Positions 16,733 to 24,964 of a DNA stretch of 64,000 nucleotides are shown here, piece by piece. This DNA comes from Paucibacter aquatile (GTDB taxonomy: Bacteria; Pseudomonadota; Gammaproteobacteria; Burkholderiales; Burkholderiaceae_C). Under the pieces are notes generated by a model. The model searched no databases, had not been told where the DNA came from, and saw only the letters and a program-made list of their open reading frames with translations. Positions within the stretch are counted from its first letter, which is position 1, and each line of letters begins with the position of its first letter. Made by a program: the position numbers and the translations under genes. Where the stretch lies: contig NZ_POSP01000003.1 of NCBI RefSeq assembly GCF_002885975.1, forward strand, positions 3,286,001 to 3,350,000. Direction: 5' to 3'.

Positions 16733-17713
16733 ATGAATTTCCGCCATCTCGATCTGAATCTGCTCCGGGTCTTCGATGCCGTGATGGCCGAACAAAGCCT
16801 GACCCGGGCGGCGCAGCGCCTGTCCATGACCCAGCCGGCGGTCAGCCATGCGCTCAAGCGCCTGCGCGAGGCCATGGGCGAGGACCTGTTCGTTCGCCAG
16901 GCCTTCGGCATGAAGCCGACCTCGCGGGCCGAAGGCCTGTGGCCCGAAGTGCGCCTGATCCTGCAGCGCTTGCAGGTCTTGCTGGCGCCCGGCGAATTCG
17001 AGCCCGAGCGTGAGGACTACACCTTCCGCATCGCCATGGCCGACGCCACGGCGGCCTTGCTCCTGCCGCCCCTGGTGGCGCAGCTGGAACAGGCGCGCGC
17101 CCTGGCCAATGTCCATGTGCTGCCGCTGACGACCCGCGATCCGCGTGCGCTGCTCGATCAAGGTGAGGCCGACGTGGCGGTGGGCTACTTCCCGGGCGCG
17201 GTGGCGGCGCTTCGTGCCCAGGGCAGCCAGTCGGTGATCCGCCAGCACCGGCTCTACGACAGCGAGTACGTTTGCGTGATGCGGCGCGGCCATCCGCTGG
17301 CGGAACAGGTGTTGGATCTGGATGCCTACTGTGCGGCCCACCACCTGCTGGTCAGCTTCTCCGGCCGGCCGCATGGCTTTGTGGACGAGGCCTTGAGCGC
17401 GATGAACCGCAGCCGGCGCATCGTGTTGACGGTCAACCAGTTCTTCACCGCGGGCCGGGTGGTCGCGCAGTCGGACTTGCTGACCGTGCTGCCAGCCAGC
17501 TTTGTCGAGGCCACCGGCTACCGCAGCCAGCTGATCGAGCGCCCCTTGCCCGTGCCTCTGTCGCGGGTGCATGTGGACATGCTCTGGCATCTGCGCAGCG
17601 AAGGGCGCAGCGCCGAGAACTGGCTGCGTGAGCGCTTGATCGAGGCGGCGCGGCGCGCGCAGGCGGTGGGCGTGCTTGCGCCCGAGGCCACTGCGGCGAC
17701 AATCAGGCCATGA
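16733..17713 (+). CDS. LysR-family transcriptional regulator
   Basis: A 326-residue regulator. The helix-turn-helix is at residues about 4-63 (LDLNLLRVFDAVMAEQSLTR, MTQPAVSHALKRLREAMGED). The effector domain follows (MADATAALLLPPLVAQLE near residue 100, then TVLPASFVEATGY). The FRHLDLNLLRVFDAV start and RDPRALLDQGEADVAVGYF segment recall the NodD/PcpR-like branch, which often binds aromatic ligands; the ligand is unknown. Its stop overlaps the start of the YecA-like gene (ATGA), so the two are translationally coupled. The dyad at 16690-16714 is probably its own binding site. Confidence 0.92.
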   Translation: MNFRHLDLNLLRVFDAVMAEQSLTRAAQRLSMTQPAVSHALKRLREAMGEDLFVRQAFGMKPTSRAEGLWPEVRLILQRLQVLLAPGEFEPEREDYTFRIAMADATAALLLPPLVAQLEQARALANVHVLPLTTRDPRALLDQGEADVAVGYFPGAVAALRAQGSQSVIRQHRLYDSEYVCVMRRGHPLAEQVLDLDAYCAAHHLLVSFSGRPHGFVDEALSAMNRSRRIVLTVNQFFTAGRVVAQSDLLTVLPASFVEATGYRSQLIERPLPVPLSRVHVDMLWHLRSEGRSAENWLRERLIEAARRAQAVGVLAPEATAATIRP

Positions 17714-18489
17714 GCATCGATCTGACCGACACCGAGTTCGCCGAACTCGACGAACTTCTCGCCACCACACCCGCCCCGCTGCAGGCTCTCGACGCCTCCA
17801 TGCTGGACGGCTATCTCTGCGGCGTGCTGGTGCAGCCCCGCATGATTGACATCGAAGAGTGGCTGCCCAATATCTTTGATTACGACGGTGGCGTGCTGCC
17901 CGAGGAGGTCGATGCCAGCTGGCTGGCCCGCATCCGCGAGCTGGTGGAGCGCCGCTATACCGCGCTGAACAAGAGCATGGTGGAAGACGGCTGGTTCGAC
18001 CCGGTCGTGCTGGACCTGGAAGAACCGGCTGAAGGCGAAGGCGTTGAGGCCGCGGCGGAAGCCGCGCCTGAGGGCGAAAGCGCCGAGGACGCGCAGGCCC
18101 GCGTCACCTATGCCGGCATGAGCCTGATCTCTCGCACCCTGATGCCCTGGGTCGCTGGCTTCCAGCATGCCACCCTGTGTTTCCCCGATCTGGCCGACAT
18201 GCCTGACGATGCCGTGATGACGGCCCTGGCCCGCCTGTACCGCCACCTGCCGGCCGAAACGCCGGAAGAGAAGGAAGTGGTCGCCACCCTGGACCGCGAG
18301 CACCCGCTCAAGGACCTGGACGAGGCGATTGAAGAGCTGGTGGTCACCGTGGCCGATTTGCGCGACCTGACCGAAGAGCAGCGCTACCGCGTCGAAACCC
18401 TGCGCCGCGAAGGCCCCAAACTCGGCCGCAACGACCCCTGCCACTGCGGTTCCGGTCGCAAGTACAAGCAGTGCCACGGCGCCAACTGA
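17710..18489 (+). CDS. UPF0149/YecA-family protein with C-terminal SEC-C motif
   Basis: A 259-residue acidic protein. The N-terminal YecA core has TTPAPLQALDASMLDGYLCG (residues about 19-38), and a second conserved block LMPWVAGFQHATLCFPDLAD follows near residue 145. An acidic insertion (residues about 97-125) separates the two. The C-terminus is a SEC-C zinc motif, NDPCHCGSGRKYKQCHGAN, very close to that of SecA. The start overlaps the LysR stop by four bases. It is most like the paralogue at 27435, which lacks SEC-C. The precise role is unknown; a Sec/ribosome-linked or metal-chaperone function is a guess from the family. Confidence 0.88.
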   Translation: MSIDLTDTEFAELDELLATTPAPLQALDASMLDGYLCGVLVQPRMIDIEEWLPNIFDYDGGVLPEEVDASWLARIRELVERRYTALNKSMVEDGWFDPVVLDLEEPAEGEGVEAAAEAAPEGESAEDAQARVTYAGMSLISRTLMPWVAGFQHATLCFPDLADMPDDAVMTALARLYRHLPAETPEEKEVVATLDREHPLKDLDEAIEELVVTVADLRDLTEEQRYRVETLRREGPKLGRNDPCHCGSGRKYKQCHGAN

Positions 18490-18524
18490 GCGTGGCGTCG
18501 TATTGCTGAAAAGGCGCAGCCGCC

Positions 18525-19322
18525 ATGCGCCTGCAACTGCTGTCCGATCTCCATCTGGAGACGGAGGCCTTCGATCCTGAGCCCGCTCCCGGCGCTGATC
18601 TGCTGATCCTGGCAGGGGATGTGGACAGCCGCTGGGACGGCCTGCGTCGCTTCCGCGATTGGCCGGTGCCGGTGATTTTTGTGCCCGGCAATCATGAGTA
18701 CGACGGCCGCGATGTCGATCAAGCCCGCTTGGGCTTGCAGGCCCTGTCGGCCGAGCTGGGTTTCACCCTGCTCGACGACAGCGCCTGCATTCGCCCTGAC
18801 GCTGCCGGTCGCCGCGTGCGCTTTCTTGGCAGCACGCGCTGGAGTGATTTCGACACCTTCGGCCCGGCGCAGCGCGAGCGCGCCATGCGGGCTGCCAGTT
18901 ATTTTCAGCGGGTCATGGGCGCCAGCCGCAACGGTGCCAGTTTCGATGCGGTCGCCGTTCGCGAGCAGGGTTTGCGCTGCCGCGAATGGCTGGCGCAGCA
19001 GCTCAGCCAGGGTGAAGTTGACGCCAGTGAGGCGGCGGCTTGGGATGCCACGGTCGTGGTCACCCATTTCGCGCCCAGCCTGCGCAGCGCCGATCCGCGC
19101 TACGGAAAGCAGCCCGGGACGGCCAGCTTCTGCAATGACGACGAAGCCTTGTTGCCTGGCGCGCGGCTGTGGTTGCACGGGCATTTGCACTGCCAGAACG
19201 ACTACCGCTTTGAGCATGCGAACGGCGCCACACGCGTCATCTGCAATGCCCGCGGCCATGCCCGCAAGGGCGAGCCGGCTCGGTTCGACCCCCAGATGCT
19301 GATCGAGGTGTTCTCGGCCTGA
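18525..19322 (+). CDS. Metallophosphoesterase
   Basis: A 265-residue calcineurin-like phosphoesterase. The five metal/phosphate blocks are visible in order: LLSDLHLETEAF (near residue 5), LAGDVDSRWDG (near residue 29), VPGNHEYDGRD (near residue 53), VVTHFAPS (near residue 177) and LHGHLHCQNDYRFEH (near residue 216). Together they build a dinuclear metal site. The substrate could be a phosphomonoester or diester, including cyclic nucleotides; this cannot be read off. It lies 35 bp after the YecA-like gene on the same strand and may share its operon. Confidence 0.9.
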   Translation: MRLQLLSDLHLETEAFDPEPAPGADLLILAGDVDSRWDGLRRFRDWPVPVIFVPGNHEYDGRDVDQARLGLQALSAELGFTLLDDSACIRPDAAGRRVRFLGSTRWSDFDTFGPAQRERAMRAASYFQRVMGASRNGASFDAVAVREQGLRCREWLAQQLSQGEVDASEAAAWDATVVVTHFAPSLRSADPRYGKQPGTASFCNDDEALLPGARLWLHGHLHCQNDYRFEHANGATRVICNARGHARKGEPARFDPQMLIEVFSA

Positions 19323-19345
19323 GCTTGACGTGGCTCAGCTTCTTT

Positions 19346-19370
19346 CTCGCGGTCTGTGTCAGACTGCGAG
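19346..19370 (+). terminator. Strong stem-loop between the metallophosphoesterase gene and uspA
   Basis: CTCGCGGTCTG at 19346-19356 pairs with CAGACTGCGAG at 19360-19370 around a TGT loop: 11 bp with one G-U pair. It begins 23 bp after the upstream stop and ends 43 bp before the uspA start. No T-tract follows, so it may be a factor-dependent terminator, an mRNA-end stabiliser, or part of the uspA leader. Confidence 0.45.
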
Positions 19371-19413
19371 CACGCGATGCAATCCCGCGCCCATGAACCC
19401 GGAAGGAGTCCTG

Positions 19414-19836
19414 ATGAAAATCCTCGTTGCCGTTGACGGAAGCAGTTACACCAAGCGCATGCTGGCTTATCTGGCCGCGCATGATGAGTGGTTGGGTGGC
19501 GCCCATCAGTACACCGTGCTGCATGCCGTGCCGGCCGTGCCGCCGCGCGCAGCTGCGGTGCTCGACAAGGAGTTGTTGAAGGGCTACTACGCCGATGAAG
19601 GTGAAAAAGTGCTCAAGACCTTGCGCACCTTTTTTGCCAAGCAGAAGCTGCCGGCTGAGTTCCTCAACAAGGTGGGCCCTGCGGCCGACGTGATCGCCAG
19701 CACAGCCGAGAAGGGCAAGTTTGATCTGCTGATCCTGGGTTCACATGGCCACAGTGCGATCGGCAATCTGGTGCTGGGGTCTGTGGCCACCAAGGTGATG
19801 GCGCACTGCTCGACGCCGGTGCTGTTGGTGCGCTGA
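19414..19836 (+). CDS. Universal stress protein, UspA family
   Basis: A 140-residue single-domain Usp. It opens with KILVAVDGSSYTKRMLAYL and ends with the ATP-binding signature LLILGSHGHSAIGNLVLGSV (G-2x-G-9x-G-S/T type, residues about 108-127) followed by CSTPVLLVR. The glycine-rich motif suggests that it binds ATP, like MJ0577-type Usps. The ATG at 19414 has a very good ribosome-binding site (GGAAGGAG); longer in-frame starts do not. It converges on the small gene at 19851. Confidence 0.94.
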   Translation: MKILVAVDGSSYTKRMLAYLAAHDEWLGGAHQYTVLHAVPAVPPRAAAVLDKELLKGYYADEGEKVLKTLRTFFAKQKLPAEFLNKVGPAADVIASTAEKGKFDLLILGSHGHSAIGNLVLGSVATKVMAHCSTPVLLVR

Positions 19837-19850
19837 AGCCAGCGCAACGC

Positions 19851-20066
19851 TCAGTTGCGTTTGGAGGACAGCCAGGCCAGGGGGGATTCGAGTGCGGCGC
19901 GGGAGCGCTGCGACTCCAGCTCGATCTCGCTGACGCTGGCGCGGTAAGCGTCGCCGTCCTCCAGGCTGGCCTCCATGCCAAAGGCGGTACCCAGGTCGGC
20001 GGGATCCTGCTCCTGCGGGAGCGTCGAATTGCGACGGAAGAAGCGCAAAGCTGGGGTGAATCGCAT
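19851..20066 (-). CDS. Small hypothetical protein
   Basis: A 71-residue protein that I do not recognise. It begins MRFTPALRFFRRN, continues with an acidic middle (DPADLGTAFGMEASLEDGD) and a helical, charged end. No signal peptide or membrane helix is seen. I chose the ATG at 20066 because GAGG lies 7-8 nt upstream; the open frame continues to 20258 but that part has poor codon bias. It converges with uspA 14 bp away. Confidence 0.45.
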   Translation of the reverse strand: MRFTPALRFFRRNSTLPQEQDPADLGTAFGMEASLEDGDAYRASVSEIELESQRSRAALESPLAWLSSKRN

Positions 20067-20258
20067 ATCGAACCTCGCACATCCAGGGGAAGCAGTCATG
20101 CTGCAGGGGCGATTCCAGTGTGCTTGATCCGCGACGGTGACGAATCCCCGAACTGGGTGCTCTTCGCGGTCTAGTTGGGAAAACCACACGCTCCCGCGGA
20201 GGTGAAATTTCCCTTTGCATACTTCATATCGAGGGATAAAGGGTGAAAACCCGATCAT

Positions 20259-20302
20259 CCCCCCTTAGATGGGTGTTCGCGCGGCGGGTTTATGGCTATT
20301 CT
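20259..20302 (+). promoter_or_regulatory. Possible activator-dependent promoter for the small membrane gene
   Basis: A CCCCCC tract followed by TTAGATGGGTGT (20259-20276) sits about 20 nt ahead of a -10-like TATTCT at 20297-20302. On the other strand the site reads ACCCAT...GGGGAT, as does a site at 28340-28352. No -35 box is present, so an activator would be needed. This is inference from position and similarity only. Confidence 0.25.
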
Positions 20303-20356
20303 GCCGGTCCTGCTGTGATGCCAACTGCGTCACACGCCACTGCCACAAGAACAGCT

Positions 20357-20542
20357 ATGAACGCACTTTTGATGAAGTATTTGGCCCTGGGCATGGTTGC
20401 GCTGGTCATGGTGTGCGCCCTTGGCCTTGCGCATTCCATCCAGGATCGCAAGAAGCCGGGCCAGCAGCGCATGGCCTTGCTGGAATCCAAGTCCATGGTG
20501 GCCTCGGTGGCCCTGGCCGCATCGGCCGCCGGCCGCGACTGA
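20357..20542 (+). CDS. Small single-span membrane protein
   Basis: A 61-residue protein with one strongly hydrophobic helix near the N-terminus (KYLALGMVALVMVCALGLA, residues about 7-25), then a basic stretch (DRKKPGQQR) and an Ala/Ser-rich end. No family is recognised. The ATG at 20357 is chosen because the hydrophobic helix then begins near the N-terminus; an earlier in-frame start adds a poorly biased segment. A candidate promoter lies about 60 bp upstream. It converges on argP with a 10-bp gap. Confidence 0.5.
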   Translation: MNALLMKYLALGMVALVMVCALGLAHSIQDRKKPGQQRMALLESKSMVASVALAASAAGRD

Positions 20543-20552
20543 CTTTTCTGAC

Positions 20553-21479
20553 CTATTTCAAGGCCGCGCGCGCACCCCGCGCCAGGGCCTGACCGATCTG
20601 GTCCAGCAGCGCCACCCGCGCGGGGGCCGGTGCCAGATCTGAAACCAGCTTCCACTGGTGCCAATACAGCGTGACATCCACGCTCAACTCCGGCCGCAGC
20701 GCCACCAGGGCGCCACTTTGCAAGAGTGGACGCACCTGTAATTCCGGCGCCACGCCCACCCCCCAGCCCATGCAGACCGCCCGCACATAGGCCTCGCTGG
20801 ACGGCACATAGCGCTCCTGCAGCCGCGGTGACTGCACCTGGAAGGCCTTGGCCACCCACTGCACCTGGCTGTCGTCTTTGCGGTTGAAAACCAGGAAGGG
20901 CGTGCTGGCGAAATTGGCTTCGTTCAGGCCCTCGGGCAACTGCCGCTGCAGAAACTCAGGGCTGGCCACCGCCACATAGCGCATCACGCCCAGCGGTCGC
21001 ACCAGGCAGCCGCGCAGCGCCTGGCTGACCGTGCTGACGCAGCCCAGCACCTCGCCCTGGCGCAGCCAGTCATGGGTGAAATCCTGATCGTCCACCACCA
21101 GCTCGAGGCCGTAGCCTTCGCGCAGGCCGGCCTGCACCACCGGGTCCAGCGCCGGCAACACCCAGGTGGCCAGGCTGTCGGCATTGATGGCAATGGCGAT
21201 GCGCTCGTTCGGCGCCACCTGGGCGCCCAGCTCGCGCGCTACATCCGTGCGCAGTGCCTGCAGCTGGCGTGCAAAGCGCAGCAAGACCTTGCCCGGCTCG
21301 GTCAGGCGCAGCGGCCGCGAGCGCACCACCAGCAGCTGGCCGACCTGCGCTTCCAGGCTGCGCAAGCGCTGGGAGATGGCGCTCTGGGTGATGGACAGGC
21401 GCTGAGCGGCACGCTCGAAGCTGCGTTCATCTGCCAGGGCGGCCAGGCAGTCCAGTCCGGCGGAATCCAGGTCTTTCAT
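20553..21479 (-). CDS. argP: LysR-family regulator ArgP
   Basis: A 308-residue ArgP/IciA-type regulator, which in enterobacteria senses arginine and lysine and controls the argO exporter gene. The helix-turn-helix (LDCLAALADERSFERAAQRL, ITQSAISQRLRSLEAQVGQL) occupies residues about 8-60. ArgP-type features include NADSLATWVLPALDPV near residue 102, DDQDFTHDWLRQGEVLGCVS and RYVAVASPEFL. It is divergent from a LysE/ArgO-type exporter gene, the arrangement known for argP-argO. The start at 21479 leaves a 76-bp divergent promoter. Confidence is high on family and good on orthology. Confidence 0.92.
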   Translation of the reverse strand: MKDLDSAGLDCLAALADERSFERAAQRLSITQSAISQRLRSLEAQVGQLLVVRSRPLRLTEPGKVLLRFARQLQALRTDVARELGAQVAPNERIAIAINADSLATWVLPALDPVVQAGLREGYGLELVVDDQDFTHDWLRQGEVLGCVSTVSQALRGCLVRPLGVMRYVAVASPEFLQRQLPEGLNEANFASTPFLVFNRKDDSQVQWVAKAFQVQSPRLQERYVPSSEAYVRAVCMGWGVGVAPELQVRPLLQSGALVALRPELSVDVTLYWHQWKLVSDLAPAPARVALLDQIGQALARGARAALK

Positions 21480-21555
21480 AAGTGCAGCTAATGTACGCCG
21501 ACAAATATGAATTGCGCTTCTGGTTTGCACGGACTCTGCCGACAATCCGCCACCC

Positions 21556-22191
21556 ATGATGGACAGCAGCCCCAGCGCCTTCGGCGCCCTGACACAAGGC
21601 TGGCTCAGCGGAGCCGGCCTGATCATGGCCATTGGCGCGCAAAACGCCTTGGTGCTGCGTCAAGGTTTGCTCAGAAGCCATGTCGGACCGGTGGTGGCCC
21701 TGTGCGCGCTGTCAGATCTGTTGTTGATCTGCCTCGGCGTCTTCGGCCTCGGCGCCGCCATCGCCTCCAGTGACTGGTTGATGAACGCCTTTCGCTACGG
21801 CGGCGCCCTGTTTCTCATCTGGTACGGCGTTCAGGCCGCCCGGCGTGCCTGGCGTGGCTCGGGTGCGCTGGAGGCCGCTTCCGGTTCGGCGGGTTTGTGG
21901 GCCACCTTGCTCAGCGCGCTGGCCATGACCTATCTGAACCCTCATGTCTATCTGGACACCGTCGTGCTGCTGGGCCTCTTGGGCAACCAGCAGCCGCTTG
22001 ATTTGCGTTGGGCCTTTGCTACAGGGGCCTCACTGGCTTCCGTGATGTGGTTCACGGTTTTGGGGTTCGGTGCGGCCGCGGCCGCCGGGCCTTTGAGCCG
22101 GCCGTTGGTTTGGCGCGGCATCGACGCACTGATCGCTTTGCTGATGTTTGCCTTGGGATTACAACTGCTGCTGGGTCCCCTTGGCGTTTGA
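21556..22191 (+). CDS. argO: LysE/ArgO-family amino-acid exporter
   Basis: A 211-residue inner-membrane protein with five to six hydrophobic helices. The hallmark GLIMAIGAQNALVLRQGLLR (residues about 21-40) and AMTYLNPHVYLDTVVLLG (near residue 121, with the conserved Asn-Pro-His) are diagnostic of LysE/ArgO exporters of arginine and lysine. It is divergent from argP, which supports arginine or lysine as substrate. A second ATG lies one codon downstream of the chosen start. dadA starts 24 bp after its stop, suggesting one transcript for amino-acid overflow and catabolism. Confidence 0.92.
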   Translation: MMDSSPSAFGALTQGWLSGAGLIMAIGAQNALVLRQGLLRSHVGPVVALCALSDLLLICLGVFGLGAAIASSDWLMNAFRYGGALFLIWYGVQAARRAWRGSGALEAASGSAGLWATLLSALAMTYLNPHVYLDTVVLLGLLGNQQPLDLRWAFATGASLASVMWFTVLGFGAAAAAGPLSRPLVWRGIDALIALLMFALGLQLLLGPLGV

Positions 22192-22215
22192 ATTTGAACT
22201 TGTGGAGTACACGCA

Positions 22216-23496
22216 ATGAAAGTCGTCGTCCTGGGAGCCGGCATCATCGGCATCAGCACCGCCTGGTACCTGCTGGAGCAAGGCCATGAGGTGACCGTGG
22301 TGGATCGCCAGCCCGATGCGGCGCTGGAAACCAGCTTCGCCAACGGTGCGCAGATCTCGGTCAGCTTCTGCGAACCCTGGGCCAATGCCGGCGCACCTTT
22401 CAAGGTGGCCAAGTGGTTGCTGCGCGATGACTCGCCGCTGCTGTTCCGCCCCAGCCTGGACCCCAAGCAGTGGATCTGGGGCCTGAGCTTTCTGACCCAA
22501 TGCACGAACGCCGCGTTTGAGCGCAATGTCGAGCAGCTGGTGCAGCTGGGCCGCTACAGCCACGAGTCGCTCAAGGCCCTGGTCAGCCAGACCGGCATCG
22601 AGTACGAGCGCCTGGAGCGCGGCATCCTGCACTTCTTCTCCTCGCAGGCCGATTTCGAAGCCGGCGCCGCCGGGGCCGAGATCATGCGCCGTCACGGTGT
22701 GGACCGCCGCGTGCTGGGCCGTGACGAGGTGCTGAAGATCGAGCCGGCCCTGGCCGCTTTCGGCCGCAACATCCACGGCGGCACCTTCACGCCCAGCGAT
22801 GAGTCGGGCGACGCCAAGGTCTTCACGCAAAAGCTGGCCCAGCTCTGCCAGCAGCGCGGCGCCACCTTCCTGTACGAGCACGACATCCTGCAGCTCTCGC
22901 GCAGCGGCCAGCAGATCGACGCGGTGCAGATCGCCGATGTGCGCAGTGGCAAGAAGCGCGAGCTGCGCGCCGATGCCTTCGTCGCGGCCATGGGCTCCTA
23001 CACCCCCATTCTTCTCAAGCCGCTGGGCGAGTTCCTCAACATCTACCCGGCCAAGGGCTACTCCGCCACGCTCAAGCTCAAGAAGCCGGAGCAGGCCAGC
23101 GTCGTCAGCCTGCTCGACGACACCCGCAAGATCGCCATTTCGCGCCTGGGTGACAGTATCCGCATCGCCGGCACGGCCGAGCTCTGCGGTTTCGACAGCG
23201 ACCTCAATCGCCCGACCTCGCGCACCCGCTGCGAAGCCCTGGTCAAGCGCTACGAAGAACTCTTCCCCGGCGTGGCCGACCTCAGCGAAACCAACTACTG
23301 GACCGGCCTGCGCCCGAGCACACCGACCAACATCCCCTACATCGGCCGCAGCAAGAAGGCGTCCAACCTCTGGCTCAATGCCGGCCACGGCACCCTGGGC
23401 TGGACCCATGGCGCCGGCTCCGGTCACGCCCTGGCCGAGTTGATGGCCGGCCGCCGCCCGCCCATGGCGTTCAATTTCTACGGCGCGGTGGCTTGA
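22216..23496 (+). CDS. dadA: D-amino acid dehydrogenase
   Basis: A 426-residue FAD-dependent, membrane-associated dehydrogenase that oxidatively deaminates D-amino acids such as D-alanine and passes electrons to the respiratory chain. The FAD motif KVVVLGAGIIGISTAWYLLE opens the protein, followed by the DadA-specific SFANGAQISVSFCEPWANAG near residue 43, and the C-terminal NYWTGLRPSTPTNIPYIGR and NAGHGTLGWTHGAGSG blocks. The ATG at 22216 has TGTGGAG upstream. It lies directly behind the ArgO-like exporter gene; no alanine racemase gene is adjacent, unlike in enterobacteria. Confidence 0.95.
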   Translation: MKVVVLGAGIIGISTAWYLLEQGHEVTVVDRQPDAALETSFANGAQISVSFCEPWANAGAPFKVAKWLLRDDSPLLFRPSLDPKQWIWGLSFLTQCTNAAFERNVEQLVQLGRYSHESLKALVSQTGIEYERLERGILHFFSSQADFEAGAAGAEIMRRHGVDRRVLGRDEVLKIEPALAAFGRNIHGGTFTPSDESGDAKVFTQKLAQLCQQRGATFLYEHDILQLSRSGQQIDAVQIADVRSGKKRELRADAFVAAMGSYTPILLKPLGEFLNIYPAKGYSATLKLKKPEQASVVSLLDDTRKIAISRLGDSIRIAGTAELCGFDSDLNRPTSRTRCEALVKRYEELFPGVADLSETNYWTGLRPSTPTNIPYIGRSKKASNLWLNAGHGTLGWTHGAGSGHALAELMAGRRPPMAFNFYGAVA

Positions 23497-23581
23497 CCCT
23501 GCGCCCGCGCTTCGGGCGATTCAGGGCGGCCCGGTACAATCCGCGCCCCCCTGCCGTTCGGCTCATCACAGCCGCTTCTCC

Positions 23582-24892
23582 ATGAGCCACGCCTCCGCCC
23601 CGTCTTTCTGCGCCATTGACTTTGGCACCTCCAACTCGGCCATCGCCGTGCCGGCGGAGGGCGGTGGCATGCGCCTGGTGGCGCTGGAGGGCGAGCACAC
23701 CACCATGCCGACGGCGGTCTTCTACTTCGTGGAAGGCCGGCATGACGCCGACGGCCCGCCGCGCGCCTTCGGTCGCGCCGCCGTGGCGGCCTACGTCGAG
23801 GGGGCGGACGGCCGGCTGATGCGCTCGATGAAGAGCATTTTGGGCTCGGGCCTGATCGAGCAGACCACCGATGTCGGCGGCGGCCGTGGCGTCAAGTACT
23901 CGGACATCCTGGCCGGCTACCTCAAGCGCTTGCGCAACACCGCCCTGGCCTCGGGCGCGCCGGGCCCGCTGAACAAGCTGGTGCTGGGCCGGCCGGTCTT
24001 CTTCGTCGATGGCGAACCGGCGCGTGACGCCGCAGCGCAGGCCTCGCTGGAGGCGGCCGCCCACAAGGTCGGCTTCGACGAGGTGCATTTCCAGTTCGAG
24101 CCCATCGCCGCGGCCTTCGACTTTGAGCATCAAATTGACCGTGAACAGATCGTGCTGGTCGCCGACATCGGCGGCGGTACCTCCGACTTCTCCGTCGTGC
24201 GCGTCGGCCCCGAACGCATGAACCGCCTGGACCGCCGCGACGACATCCTGGCCAACCACGGCGTGCACATCGCCGGCACCGATTTCGACCGCCACATCGA
24301 GCTGGCCAGCATCCTGCGTGAGTTTGGCTACCGCAGCTTCGGCCCCGAGCGCGCCGGTTCGCCGCCGCGCGAAGTGCCCAGCGGCGTCTACTTTGACCTC
24401 GCCACCTGGCATTTGATCAACACCGTTTACAGCCCGCAGCGCGTGGCCGAGCTGCGCCAGATGCGCAGCTTCTACGGCAACCTCAAGCACCACCAGCGCC
24501 TGATGACGGTGGTGGAGGATCACCTTGGGCACGAGCTGGCCGGCCGTGCCGAGGGTGCCAAGATTGCCGTCTCCGGCGGTGGCGACACCGTCATCGACCT
24601 GGGCCTGGTCGAAAGCGGCCTCGAGGTCGCCCTGAGCGAAACGGTGGCGGTGCAGGCCCTGGAGGCTGACATCGGCCGCATCGTCCAGGCCGGGCGCGAG
24701 GCCGTGGCCCAGGCCGGCCTGCGGCCCGATCAGATCAATGCGCTCTACTTCACCGGCGGCTCCACCGGCCTGCGTTTCCTGGCCGAGAAGATCGCTGCCG
24801 ACTACCCGCAAGCCCAGCATGTGCGCGGCGACCGATTTGCCTCGGTCGCCACCGGCCTGGGTCTGCACGCCGCACGCCTGTTCAGCCAATAA
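23582..24892 (+). CDS. Hsp70-family protein, YegD-like
   Basis: A 436-residue actin-fold ATPase. It has the Hsp70 nucleotide-binding motifs: phosphate-1 CAIDFGTSNSAIAVP (residues about 10-24), phosphate-2 LVADIGGGTSDFSVVRVG (near residue 190) and the adenosine loop YFTGGSTGLRFLAE near residue 388. It has no substrate-binding domain and no lid, matching YegD, a divergent DnaK-like protein of unclear function. No DnaJ or GrpE partner is adjacent. Start at 23582 gives a short N-terminus before the first strand. Confidence 0.92.
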   Translation: MSHASAPSFCAIDFGTSNSAIAVPAEGGGMRLVALEGEHTTMPTAVFYFVEGRHDADGPPRAFGRAAVAAYVEGADGRLMRSMKSILGSGLIEQTTDVGGGRGVKYSDILAGYLKRLRNTALASGAPGPLNKLVLGRPVFFVDGEPARDAAAQASLEAAAHKVGFDEVHFQFEPIAAAFDFEHQIDREQIVLVADIGGGTSDFSVVRVGPERMNRLDRRDDILANHGVHIAGTDFDRHIELASILREFGYRSFGPERAGSPPREVPSGVYFDLATWHLINTVYSPQRVAELRQMRSFYGNLKHHQRLMTVVEDHLGHELAGRAEGAKIAVSGGGDTVIDLGLVESGLEVALSETVAVQALEADIGRIVQAGREAVAQAGLRPDQINALYFTGGSTGLRFLAEKIAADYPQAQHVRGDRFASVATGLGLHAARLFSQ

Positions 24893-24964
24893 GCCGGCCG
24901 GGCGCGGCGCCGGGGCGGGCGCTGCTAGAGTCGTTGCTTCGTTTCAAAACGGCGACACCTCACC

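Noticed and set aside
19262..19300. tRNA-like GGTTCGACCCC T-loop sequence
   Set aside because: It lies inside the metallophosphoesterase gene and no acceptor stem or anticodon arm surrounds it. No tRNA gene was found in the window.
21476..21511. TTCATA ... TATGAA as an ArgP operator between argP and argO
   Set aside because: Half-sites are only 6 bp, 24 nt apart, and one overlaps the start codon; chance occurrence is likely.
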